Under the pieces are notes generated by a model. It was not told the origin of the DNA. It did not search any database and was given only the letters and a program-made list of their open reading frames with translations. Made by a program: the position numbers and the translations under genes. Source: Glaciecola amylolytica (GTDB taxonomy: Bacteria; Bacteroidota; Bacteroidia; Flavobacteriales_D; Crocinitomicaceae). Taken from it: 64,000 nucleotides of DNA. Within the stretch, counting starts at the first letter, position 1, and each line of letters starts with the position of its first letter. This document shows, piece after piece, positions 42,591 through 51,148 of the stretch. Where the stretch lies: contig CP034120.1 in assembly GCA_003856375.1 (NCBI GenBank), forward strand, positions 2,852,001-2,916,000, given 5' to 3'.

Positions 42591-45551
42591 TCAGCGCAAC
42601 AGGTTCACATGTCCTTTAAATTCTGTCGGCATTCCGAAACAATCTTCGTAAATCACCGAAACTGCATACATGCCATCGGGGCAATTCTCCCCTTTGCAGG
42701 TTCCATCCCAACCCGTGAAATCTCCGGATTGTGAAAAAATCTCTTCTCCCCAACGGTTGAAAATCCGGATGTTTCGAACTTCCACATTCTCTCCTTCAAA
42801 TTCATAACGTTCATTGTGCGAATCGCCATTTGGTGTAAATGAATTCGGCAGGTAGAATTGCTCATTTTGTAAATTCACGTAGATTGAATCCCACTTATCC
42901 CAACATTTGTTGAAAGCATGAATGGTATACCAGCCTGTCTCAGTTAAATGAGTTCCCACCACCCCATGATAAGGAGCTAAAATCTCCAGATTGTAATTCG
43001 TTTCAATATGCAGCAATGAAACCGATAACTGCCTTTGACAGTCGCTGATCGAATCTTCCGGGAAATACAAATCAACATCCGGAACTCTTCGAACCTGCAT
43101 GGAATCAGTAATACTTCCGCACACATTGGTCAAAGTGCAGGAATACGTTTCCTCTTGCGAAATCCATTCTGTTGCAGATTGTGAACCTGAACTCCATTGA
43201 TAAAATCCTGCTGAACCCTGAGCAGTATACGCAAATCCTACACCTATTTCGAAACAGGTATCCAACATTGCCGGAAGGTCCAGCTGCGGAAAATAATTGA
43301 TCGTTACCGAACAAGTGGCTGAATCTACTCCACACTGGCTGGAAGCATAAACGGTATACGAACCGGAACTTGAAACACTCAATTGCGTTCCTGTGCTTCC
43401 ATCCGACCACGTTATATCGGTTGCATTACTGAAAGTTGGAATAAGTACGATACTTGTTCCGGTTTGAATACAGGAATCAATACCAGAAACTATTTGTACA
43501 TCCGGCAAACTACTTTGAGAGACCGAAATGACGGCGCTTACCGTACCACAACTGTTTGTAGCAGAAATCGTATAAGTCCCAGGGCCGTTCACAATCCTAT
43601 TCGGAAGGGTTGTTCCGTCATCCCATAAAACACTTCCTCCTCCGGAAACTGCCGGATTCAATGTTGCCGGAAAATCATCCTCACAAACAGTTATATTTCC
43701 AGTGTTTCCAATCACCGGAAGAGAATTTACAAGTACACTAATGGAATCTCTTTTTGTTGAACAACTATCCGTAACATCTACCCAATACGTGCCGGAACTG
43801 GTAATTGCTAAAGAAGAACCTGTAGAATTGTTACTCCATAAATAATGAACAGTACCAGTTTCTCCGGAAAAAGTTGGTGTGACCTGGTAAGAATTTCCGG
43901 GCTGCAAACAAATAGTCGTATCCGCCGGAAGATTCATGGTGAATACTAATGGCACCAAAACCGGAACGATCGTGTCGATCAATTCACAGCATTTGGTGTC
44001 TAAAACCCGCACAAAAACAGTATCCGTGGTACTTACATAAATTGAATTCGCAGTACTGTTTGTCCCATTCGACCAATAAAAAGTAGGATCGGAAAAACCG
44101 GTAACTTCTGCAGTAATTTCAACACCGACACACTTCGGGCTTTGCTGCAAATCCAAAGTGACATTGCTACACCATTCAAAGAGAGGCTGATCTACCAGAA
44201 TTCCCCCATTGGAAAACGATAGAGGACTTGGATTTACAACCACTGCAAGGCCCAACAAATCATGATACACTCCTACCTGAAAAGTAGTTGGGAATAGTTC
44301 TGTCAGCTCAGAACAATCTTCCGTAAAATCCAGGTTTTCGTCCAATATAATCTGATTGATATCCGGGGCGAAAACAGAGGCTGTATTTTCAGTAGCCGGA
44401 AAATAGTGCCGGCCGTTCACATAAGAACCGTTTCCTATCGCAAGCCCAGTGTACGACAAAGGAATGTAGTGTGAATTAGGTTTAAAAATAGACACGCATT
44501 TTTCAAGATTTCCATTCTTGGCAATTTTCATGGCATACATTCCATCAATTACGGAATTATAAAAACCATATATCACATATCCCGTTGCTGTTACATTCAG
44601 TTCTGTAATAAACTGCACCAAACTTGGGGTGATGCGATAGAATCTTGCATAAGAAATGATCGCGTTTGTATCGCATTTAATAAAGACTGAATTCGGTTGG
44701 TTCAACGAACCTAGTCTGGAAAAAACACCCATAACCAGGTTCAAGTCCGAATCGTATTCGATTTTTGCTCCAACATAATCATTCAGTGTGGTTGTCGGGA
44801 AAGAATAGCATCTGTTCAAGAAAATATTACCGGTTTCGGATATCCCTATTAAAAAAGGTATGGATGTAACGAGAACTCCCATATTATAGCCTTCAGCAGC
44901 ACCTGTGATAAACATCTTCCCGTTCACCATTTCCGTCGCAGCTAAAAAAGTTGCACGAAAATTAGTAGCGGAAGAAGGATAAACCAAATTGATCGGGTTC
45001 GTTTGCCAAAGAACATTCCCGTTTTGAGATGAAACCGACGTAACTCGTCCACAATACCCTGTATTTGTGTTTGGTAAATAGTTTCCTCCAACAAGAAAAA
45101 ACTTTCCGTTTGCATAACGCATCGTAGAAAAATAGTTGGGTCCGCTTGTTTCGTATTTTGCCCAATACATGGTTCCGGTTTGAGCATTCATCTTAAAATA
45201 AAACGATCCTATTCCCTGACTGACCTGATGGATTTTTCCACAACCAAATACCGTGTCTCCGACAACATCCAGAAAACCAATTGAAACTTCATCTGCCGGG
45301 TTGGAAGTAAAAGTGAGTGTTTTACTCCACTGAACAACCTGAAGTGAGTTCTGCTTCACAAGCAATCCTTTGTTGTTCATTTTACCTCCAACATATGTAT
45401 TTCCGAAATTATCAGCAACTACATTTAATGTACTTTCAGCATTATTCGGACTGCCGATCATCGTTCTCTCTTCATCATCTTGAGAAAACACAGGCTTCGT
45501 CAACGAAACTGACAAAAGGGTCAGTAAAAGAAGTAGTATCGATTTTCTCAT
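42591..45551 (-). CDS. T9SS type B cargo protein, paralog D, 986 aa
   Basis: This is the first gene of the tandem set in transcription order. Start at 45551 gives the signal peptide MRKSILLLLLTLLSVSL ... PVFSQ; an upstream in-frame ATG (45605) adds a non-signal-like extension. The propeller-like domain has GNTYVGGKMNNKGL and GKFFLVGGNYLP. Three to four Ig-like modules follow, then a CHU_C domain. Its last ~270 bases are nearly identical to those of paralog B, indicating recent duplication or gene conversion. Confidence 0.9.
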   Translation of the reverse strand: MRKSILLLLLTLLSVSLTKPVFSQDDEERTMIGSPNNAESTLNVVADNFGNTYVGGKMNNKGLLVKQNSLQVVQWSKTLTFTSNPADEVSIGFLDVVGDTVFGCGKIHQVSQGIGSFYFKMNAQTGTMYWAKYETSGPNYFSTMRYANGKFFLVGGNYLPNTNTGYCGRVTSVSSQNGNVLWQTNPINLVYPSSATNFRATFLAATEMVNGKMFITGAAEGYNMGVLVTSIPFLIGISETGNIFLNRCYSFPTTTLNDYVGAKIEYDSDLNLVMGVFSRLGSLNQPNSVFIKCDTNAIISYARFYRITPSLVQFITELNVTATGYVIYGFYNSVIDGMYAMKIAKNGNLEKCVSIFKPNSHYIPLSYTGLAIGNGSYVNGRHYFPATENTASVFAPDINQIILDENLDFTEDCSELTELFPTTFQVGVYHDLLGLAVVVNPSPLSFSNGGILVDQPLFEWCSNVTLDLQQSPKCVGVEITAEVTGFSDPTFYWSNGTNSTANSIYVSTTDTVFVRVLDTKCCELIDTIVPVLVPLVFTMNLPADTTICLQPGNSYQVTPTFSGETGTVHYLWSNNSTGSSLAITSSGTYWVDVTDSCSTKRDSISVLVNSLPVIGNTGNITVCEDDFPATLNPAVSGGGSVLWDDGTTLPNRIVNGPGTYTISATNSCGTVSAVISVSQSSLPDVQIVSGIDSCIQTGTSIVLIPTFSNATDITWSDGSTGTQLSVSSSGSYTVYASSQCGVDSATCSVTINYFPQLDLPAMLDTCFEIGVGFAYTAQGSAGFYQWSSGSQSATEWISQEETYSCTLTNVCGSITDSMQVRRVPDVDLYFPEDSISDCQRQLSVSLLHIETNYNLEILAPYHGVVGTHLTETGWYTIHAFNKCWDKWDSIYVNLQNEQFYLPNSFTPNGDSHNERYEFEGENVEVRNIRIFNRWGEEIFSQSGDFTGWDGTCKGENCPDGMYAVSVIYEDCFGMPTEFKGHVNLLR

Positions 45552-45866
45552 AATTAAGTAGTTAAATCCGTAATTAAAGCTAGGTAAAACCACAGTTATT
45601 CCCATATGAGCAGCTTTCCGATAGAATCAACGAAAAAGTCCGGAAAACGTTGGATAAAAAGGAACAAACAAGAGCTAAACAACTGATTTGCAAAACAAAG
45701 GCATTTAAACTTTTTAATTGAAGTATCAATCAATTGGAAAACACCTTCATTTCTTCTGTCAGAATCGTTTAGCCAACCCTGTGAATCATTGATTCTGGGA
45801 TTCTGCACATCAATTAGTTGATTTTAAGGGAAAAATGACCATTTTTGTCGAAAGAATTTCACTCTC

Positions 45867-46280
45867 ATGTATCGACTCCTTTTTTTCATTCCCGCTATTC
45901 TGCTTATATGGAGTTTCCGGGAAAAACAAGAGATTACGCCGGTTGCCAGCCAAAAATCAATGATCCATCAATCGCATTCAGGTGACACACTGCGAATCAA
46001 CGATCTGGTGTTCGCAGACTTTTTTTCTCCGAACAATGACGGATACAATGATCAGTTCATTATTCTGAATGTGCTCAACTATCCGACAAATTATCTGAAG
46101 GTATTCAATCGCTGGGGAGAAATGGTTTATCATGCTTCTCCTTACAAAAACGAGTGGGACGGAAAAAGTAATCAGGCAAATGCGATGCTTGGAGAAGAAT
46201 GCTCCCCGGGAGTTTATTACTTTGAGTTCGGCGACGGAACCGGAAATATTGCAAGTGGAAAAATAACCCTGAAACGATGA
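45867..46280 (+). CDS. Minimal CHU_C (type B sorting domain) protein, 137 aa
   Basis: A hydrophobic N-terminus (MYRLLFFIPAILLIW) is followed by about 25 linker residues, and then almost the whole protein is one CHU_C-type domain: DLVFADFFSPNNDGYND, YLKVFNRWGEMVYHASPY and GEECSPGVYYFEFGDG. There is thus essentially no cargo. The gene overlaps the PorP/SprF gene by 4 bases (ATGA). A helper or docking role for type B export is possible (inference). It is divergent from the four-paralog cluster. Confidence 0.85.
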   Translation: MYRLLFFIPAILLIWSFREKQEITPVASQKSMIHQSHSGDTLRINDLVFADFFSPNNDGYNDQFIILNVLNYPTNYLKVFNRWGEMVYHASPYKNEWDGKSNQANAMLGEECSPGVYYFEFGDGTGNIASGKITLKR

Positions 46281-47212
46281 GAAAAACAATATTCCTTTCG
46301 GTGTTACTCGCTTTCACCTTTCATTCCAATGCACAACAACGAAGTTCGTATAATCAGTACATGCTCAACCAAGGACTTTTTAATCCCGGGTTCATGGATA
46401 TTACCACGCGTTTCAGCGCCACGGTGAATTTCAGAAAACAATGGGTAACCGGTCTGGAAACTCCTTTGACTTTTTCGGCAAACGGGCATTATCACATTAC
46501 TCCGAATCATGGTGTCGGGATGGTCGCTCTGACTGATCTAACGGCAGGAGTAAATACGATTGAAATCAGCGGAATTTACAATTATCATATCTGGCTGGGA
46601 GAAAAAACGACTTTGGGTCTGGGTTTGAAAGTCGGTTACCAGCAGCGTTCGCTCCAAACGGATTACATTTACTTCAGTGAAAAAGAACCCACTTTGGACA
46701 ACCGTATTACACGCGGATTGAATTTAGGTGTCGGAATGTCGATCCAATCTCAGAATTTTGATTTCGGGGTTTCCCTTCCAAGTTTGTTCGACAATGCTTT
46801 GGCCGATTCATCCACCTTGTTCGCAACGACATACAACCACATCTTTTCACATATCGGATATAAAATCCGTTTCAATGACAACATTATCCTCTATCCTACT
46901 GTGATGGCGCGAATGGTCAAAGGATCAAAGCTAAACATGTCGTTTGACGGACATTTTCTCTTTGGGCAGCTTGTTTGGGTTGGCGGCGGATATCAATCGG
47001 ATAACTCTGCAAGTGCAAGTCTGGGACTTTTCCTTGAAAAAGGATTACGCATCGTTTACAGTTATCAGACAAGTGTATTTACTCCTCACAAACGTTTGGA
47101 AAATACGCATGAAATAACTTTGAATTTTGCACGAACTATTGACGATCTCCCTTTTGCGAAACGAAAATACACCACCCGAAAAGGCGGACAGTTCAGAAAG
47201 AAATTGAGATAG
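46277..47212 (+). CDS. T9SS membrane protein PorP/SprF family, 311 aa
   Basis: A signal peptide (ending SNAQ, residue ~20) is followed by the characteristic SSYNQYMLNQGLFNPGFMD opening of PorP/SprF proteins and by regular beta strands (TVNFRKQWVTG, TTLGLGLKVGYQQRS, YNHIFSHIGYKIRF). These proteins sit in the outer membrane and are needed for delivery of type B cargo such as SprB. It is translationally coupled to the minimal CHU_C gene and neighbours four type B cargo genes, so it is the probable partner of that set. Confidence 0.9.
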   Translation: MRKTIFLSVLLAFTFHSNAQQRSSYNQYMLNQGLFNPGFMDITTRFSATVNFRKQWVTGLETPLTFSANGHYHITPNHGVGMVALTDLTAGVNTIEISGIYNYHIWLGEKTTLGLGLKVGYQQRSLQTDYIYFSEKEPTLDNRITRGLNLGVGMSIQSQNFDFGVSLPSLFDNALADSSTLFATTYNHIFSHIGYKIRFNDNIILYPTVMARMVKGSKLNMSFDGHFLFGQLVWVGGGYQSDNSASASLGLFLEKGLRIVYSYQTSVFTPHKRLENTHEITLNFARTIDDLPFAKRKYTTRKGGQFRKKLR

Positions 47213-47213
47213 A

Positions 47214-47978
47214 TTAGTTCTTTTTCTTCGCCTTTGATTTGTGAAACAAAATCGGAACAACGAAAATAGCGAGTGTAATTATTGAAACACACAAATCAAA
47301 GTGTTCGGATTCGATCCACTTAGTAGATGGGACGAAATGAACCAAAAGAGCCAAACAAAGTTTAATTCCAAGAATTCCGATCACTAAAAATGCGGAGTTT
47401 TCCAGGAACGGATATTTCTCCATTAAAACCACGAAATACTTCGCAACATAACGCATTGCCAGAATTCCGATAAACACACCGATGCAGATCAAAATAATGT
47501 TTTCGGAATAAGCTACAACGGCAAAAATATTGTCAATGGAGAATACGATATCCATGAATTCCACCGCTAAAACTGTTGACCAGAAAATTCCGATGACTCC
47601 AACCGTCCCACGATAAATAAAACTCTTTTTGGTATCCTGAACTTCTTCGTCGATCTCAGCCTGAATGCTTTTTGCGCGGAAATGTTTAATCGCCATGTAG
47701 ATCAGATAAGCTCCGCCGATCGGCTTAAACCACCAGATACTTAGAATCGATTCCACCAGAATCAAAGCCAGACCGCGGAAAAGGTAGGCTCCCAAGATTC
47801 CGTATTTCAAAGCTTTTGCCTGTTGCTCCTTTGGCAAATCTTTCACCATAGTCGCCAAAACCGCAGCATTGTCAAACGACAAGATGATTTCCAATAGTAA
47901 AATTCCAAGAATTAAGAAAACAGCATTCAACGGATGCTCCGTCATTAAATTCACAAATTCATGAAATTGTTCCATCAT
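47214..47978 (-). CDS. TerC/Alx-family membrane protein (DUF475-like), 254 aa
   Basis: About seven transmembrane helices carry two conserved acidic repeats: LEIILSFDNAAVLATM (residues ~26-41) and VEFMDIVFSIDNIFAVV (~124-140). These DN motifs are typical of TerC-type proteins, several of which export Mn2+ (for example Alx and MeeF). A Mn2+ or other metal exporting role is therefore likely. The gene ends 1 base from the PorP/SprF stop (convergent). The start at 47978 follows a TATCTTTG box. Confidence 0.85.
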   Translation of the reverse strand: MMEQFHEFVNLMTEHPLNAVFLILGILLLEIILSFDNAAVLATMVKDLPKEQQAKALKYGILGAYLFRGLALILVESILSIWWFKPIGGAYLIYMAIKHFRAKSIQAEIDEEVQDTKKSFIYRGTVGVIGIFWSTVLAVEFMDIVFSIDNIFAVVAYSENIILICIGVFIGILAMRYVAKYFVVLMEKYPFLENSAFLVIGILGIKLCLALLVHFVPSTKWIESEHFDLCVSIITLAIFVVPILFHKSKAKKKN

Positions 47979-48017
47979 AGCTTCAAAAATATTCCGGTTT
48001 ATTTTTTATTCGAAATG

Positions 48018-48025
48018 CAAAGATA
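48018..48025 (-). promoter_or_regulatory. -7 promoter element (TATCTTTG)
   Basis: Minus-strand TATCTTTG matches TAnnTTTG, about 40 bases before the terC-like ATG. Confidence 0.5.
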
Positions 48026-48312
48026 CGCTTATATTCAATTGAGGATACTTCCGCTTGAATATCTTGTTTAAGGCACGAATATTCTTTGTTGTCATTCAGG
48101 TTATTTTCCAGGTCTCCAAGAATTTACCAGGGTAATTTCTTGCAATATTGCGATATTGAAAAAATCACGAACCAAAAAGCATTAATCACTGATTACAAGG
48201 CAATTAAATAGACCCCCTAAAACCTGACACCCTAATTGATTGCCAAATGGCAAACTGGCAAATTGACAAATTTCCTTCCTTCCCTGGAAGCACTACCAGA
48301 ACCAGAATTTTG

Positions 48313-48320
48313 TATATTTG
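48313..48320 (+). promoter_or_regulatory. -7 promoter element (TATATTTG) of uvrB, leaderless arrangement
   Basis: TATATTTG matches TAnnTTTG and ends 5 bases before the uvrB ATG, so the transcript should have almost no untranslated leader. Confidence 0.55.
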
Positions 48321-48325
48321 TTTAT

Positions 48326-50344
48326 ATGGATTTCCAACTCGTTTCAGAATTTAAACCTACCGGTGATCAACCAGTCGCTATTCAACAATTAGTCGCAGGA
48401 ATTCGCGACGGACAATTTGCACAAACCCTTTTGGGTGTTACCGGAAGCGGGAAAACATTTACAATGGCCAATGTGATTCAGGAAGTCGAAAAACCGACCC
48501 TGATTCTTTCACACAACAAAACACTTGCGGCACAGCTTTACGGAGAATTCAAACAATTCTTTCCGAATAATGCGGTCGAGTACTTCGTAAGTTATTACGA
48601 TTATTATCAACCGGAAGCATATTTACCCGTAACCGACACCTATATTGAAAAGGATTTGCAGATCAACGATGAAATTGAAAAATTGCGTCTTTCCGCAACA
48701 TCCTCTTTGCTTTCAGGCCGAAAAGACGTGATCGTAATTGCTTCTGTGAGTTGTATTTACGGTATTGGAAATCCGAATGAATTTGCCAATTCGATTATCG
48801 GAATCAAGGTCGGACAAAACATTTCCAGAAATAAATTCCTATTGCGTTTGGTGGAAAATCTTTATTCCCGAACGGAAGCAGAGTTTAAACGCGGAACTTT
48901 TCGCGTAAAAGGAGATACGATCGACATTCATTTGGCCTATGCGGATTATGCTTTGCGCATTGAGTTTTGGGGAGACGAGATAGAACGCATCCGAACCATC
49001 GATCCGGAAACCAATTCGGAACTTGAAGTCTTTCAGGAAATCAATATCTATCCGGCAAACATTTTCGTTTCCAGTCCTGAAACGACGCGAAGAGCGCTTG
49101 ATCAAATCGGTGAAGACATGGTTATTCAGGTCGAAAATTTCAAACGGGAAAAGAAAGTACTGGAGGCAAAGCGTTTGGAAGAGCGCACTTCTTACGATAT
49201 GGAAATGATGCGCGAACTAGGGTATTGCTCCGGAATTGAGAACTATTCCAGGTATTTTGACCAACGCGATCCGGGAACACGGCCTTTCTGTTTGTTGGAT
49301 TATTTTCCGGATGATTATTTGATGATTGTCGATGAAAGCCACGTGACGATGCCTCAGATTAGAGCAATGTATGGCGGCGACCGCGCACGAAAAATCAATC
49401 TTGTAGAATACGGGTTCCGTTTGCAGGCTGCAATGGACAACCGGCCTTTGACTTTTGATGAGTTTCAGACGCTGATCAATCAAATCGTGTATGTCTCGGC
49501 TACTCCGGCAGATTTTGAGTTGGAACAGTCCGAAGGAGTTGTCGTGGAACAGTTGATTCGCCCGACCGGTTTGCTCGATCCTGTGATTGAAGTGCGTCCA
49601 AGTTTGAATCAAATTGATGATCTGATTGAAGAAATACAGCTTCGGATTGAAAAAGAAGAACGCACACTCATTACTACTCTGACAAAACGGATGGCGGAAG
49701 AATTGCAGAAATATCTGGATAAACTGGGAATTCCCTGCCGATATATCCATTCAGATATCGATACCATTGAACGAGTAGAAATTCTGCGTCAGCTGCGTTT
49801 GGGTGAATTTGACGTCCTGATCGGTGTAAACTTACTTCGTGAAGGATTGGATTTACCGGAAGTGAGTTTGGTTGCAATCATCGATGCCGACAAGGAAGGT
49901 TTCCTCAGAAACGAACGTTCTTTGGTACAAACTGTGGGAAGAGCCGCTCGAAATGTAAACGGACGCGTGATCATGTATGCCGATAAAATGACGGATTCGA
50001 TGGCCCGAACTATTTCGGAAACGGAACGAAGAAGAGCCATGCAGATTGCTTACAATGAAGAACATGGAATGGTTCCTACTCCGCTGAACAAATCGAAAGA
50101 AGTAATTCTTAAATCGACAAAAGTGGCAGATGGTGATCCGGAAACGCGTTCTCAAAAAGGATATTATACTTCGGAATCAGATTCCATGGCTGCAGAACCA
50201 AAGGTAAATTATGCAGATCCGGAGGAATTGGAAAAAGCGATCGCGGCCAAACGCAAACAAATGGAAAAAGCAGCCAAAGAACTGGATTTCATTGAAGCAG
50301 CACGTTTGCGTGATGAATTATTTGAACTTCAGGCAAAAAGATAA
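48326..50344 (+). CDS. uvrB: Excinuclease ABC subunit UvrB, 672 aa
   Basis: The canonical start MDFQLVSEFKPTGDQP fixes the ATG at 48326; an upstream in-frame ATG at 48236 would add a non-homologous leader. Walker A GVTGSGKTF is at residues 37-45, the DNA-clamping beta-hairpin YYDYYQPEAYLP near residue 91, DESHVTMPQ (Walker B-like) near 335, and helicase motifs SDIDTIERVEI and QTVGRAARN later. The C-terminal UVR domain (AKELDFIEAARLRDELFEL) contacts UvrC/UvrA. UvrB verifies damage in nucleotide excision repair and loads UvrC. Confidence 0.97.
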   Translation: MDFQLVSEFKPTGDQPVAIQQLVAGIRDGQFAQTLLGVTGSGKTFTMANVIQEVEKPTLILSHNKTLAAQLYGEFKQFFPNNAVEYFVSYYDYYQPEAYLPVTDTYIEKDLQINDEIEKLRLSATSSLLSGRKDVIVIASVSCIYGIGNPNEFANSIIGIKVGQNISRNKFLLRLVENLYSRTEAEFKRGTFRVKGDTIDIHLAYADYALRIEFWGDEIERIRTIDPETNSELEVFQEINIYPANIFVSSPETTRRALDQIGEDMVIQVENFKREKKVLEAKRLEERTSYDMEMMRELGYCSGIENYSRYFDQRDPGTRPFCLLDYFPDDYLMIVDESHVTMPQIRAMYGGDRARKINLVEYGFRLQAAMDNRPLTFDEFQTLINQIVYVSATPADFELEQSEGVVVEQLIRPTGLLDPVIEVRPSLNQIDDLIEEIQLRIEKEERTLITTLTKRMAEELQKYLDKLGIPCRYIHSDIDTIERVEILRQLRLGEFDVLIGVNLLREGLDLPEVSLVAIIDADKEGFLRNERSLVQTVGRAARNVNGRVIMYADKMTDSMARTISETERRRAMQIAYNEEHGMVPTPLNKSKEVILKSTKVADGDPETRSQKGYYTSESDSMAAEPKVNYADPEELEKAIAAKRKQMEKAAKELDFIEAARLRDELFELQAKR

Positions 50345-50372
50345 GCCTTACGATTAACACATGATAAATACT

Positions 50373-50759
50373 ATGAAAAAACGATTCTATATTATTCCCC
50401 TGTTTTTATTGATCCTCGTTTCATCCTGTAATAAACCGCTTCTGAAATACAATTCCGATTTTGAAGGAACCTGGTACAGCGAAGCACAATACAATTCAGT
50501 GATGGGAAAATTTGTCTGTGATGAATTAACCTTTTCGGGAACAAGCGGAACGTATCAGGTCGATTGTCAGGATACCTGCGCAACGAATTTATGTGTTTGC
50601 ACTGGAAAACTTACCGGAAAAGCGGAAATCAATCAACAGCGCAACAAGATCCGTTTGAATTCCCAAACGCCGAGAGTTTTCGTTCTGGACACAGAACCAT
50701 ATGAACAAGGCGGATACTGGTTCATGGAGGTCGACGGAAAGACATACAAAAAGCAATAA
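50373..50759 (+). CDS. Lipoprotein of unknown function, 128 aa
   Basis: The ATG at 50373 gives MKKRFYIIPLFLLILVSSC, a lipoprotein signal. The mature part holds a Cys cluster (VDCQDTCATNLCVCTG) and strands FEGTWYSEAQY, KIRLNSQTPRVFVL, GGYWFMEVDGKTY. No family was recognised. It follows uvrB by 28 bases, so it may be on the same transcript. Confidence 0.65.
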   Translation: MKKRFYIIPLFLLILVSSCNKPLLKYNSDFEGTWYSEAQYNSVMGKFVCDELTFSGTSGTYQVDCQDTCATNLCVCTGKLTGKAEINQQRNKIRLNSQTPRVFVLDTEPYEQGGYWFMEVDGKTYKKQ

Positions 50760-50795
50760 TCGGTGAACGGTACCTTTCCAAACCTACTTAAACCG

Positions 50796-50803
50796 TAAAT
50801 TTG
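50796..50803 (+). promoter_or_regulatory. -7 promoter element (TAAATTTG)
   Basis: Exact match to TAnnTTTG, 14 bases before the ATG at 50818. Confidence 0.5.
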
Positions 50804-50817
50804 CAAACAAAAAAATC

Positions 50818-51129
50818 ATGAATTTCAAGTCAGCTTTAGGTGCTTTACGCATAGTCGGAATACTCGAAGGGATTTCCTTTTTATCATTTTTGATCACCAT
50901 GCCATTAAAATACATGATGGATATCACTGCTCCGAACAAAATTGTCGGAATGGGTCATGGTATTTTATTCATTGCATATGTGTTTTTGGTTTTCTGGGCT
51001 TCCACTGAAACCAAATGGGATTTGAAAACCAAATTCTGGGCATATTTGGCGTCCCTATTGCCTTTCGGAACATTTGTCGCAGACGCGAAGATCTTCAAAC
51101 CAACACAGGAATCTTTAAAATCAATCTGA
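50818..51129 (+). CDS. DUF3817-family membrane protein, 103 aa
   Basis: Three transmembrane helices occupy nearly the whole protein. GALRIVGILEGISFLSF, the conserved polar opening and GMGHGILFIAYVF are hallmarks of DUF3817, and the length matches the family (~90-110 aa). DUF3817 proteins are small integral inner-membrane proteins without a known biochemical role. It precedes comB by 19 bases. Confidence 0.85.
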   Translation: MNFKSALGALRIVGILEGISFLSFLITMPLKYMMDITAPNKIVGMGHGILFIAYVFLVFWASTETKWDLKTKFWAYLASLLPFGTFVADAKIFKPTQESLKSI

Positions 51130-51135
51130 TTTTAG

Positions 51136-51143
51136 TACCTTCG
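51136..51143 (+). promoter_or_regulatory. -7 promoter element (TACCTTCG) of comB, leaderless arrangement
   Basis: It matches the TAnnTTCG variant seen repeatedly here and ends 5 bases before the comB ATG. Confidence 0.45.
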
Positions 51144-51148
51144 CATTT

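Larger units (their letters stand above)
47979..48325. other. Divergent intergenic region between terC-like gene and uvrB
   Basis: The region holds a -7 box on each strand, the inverted repeat CAATAT-TGCG-ATATTG (48143-48158), and TTGCCA-AA-TGGCAA (48240-48253) followed by further TGGCAA copies. No coding frame was seen. Confidence 0.5.

Noticed and set aside
49217-49750. 177-codon minus-strand frame inside uvrB
   Set aside because: UvrB motifs on the + strand are unambiguous, so this is a shadow.
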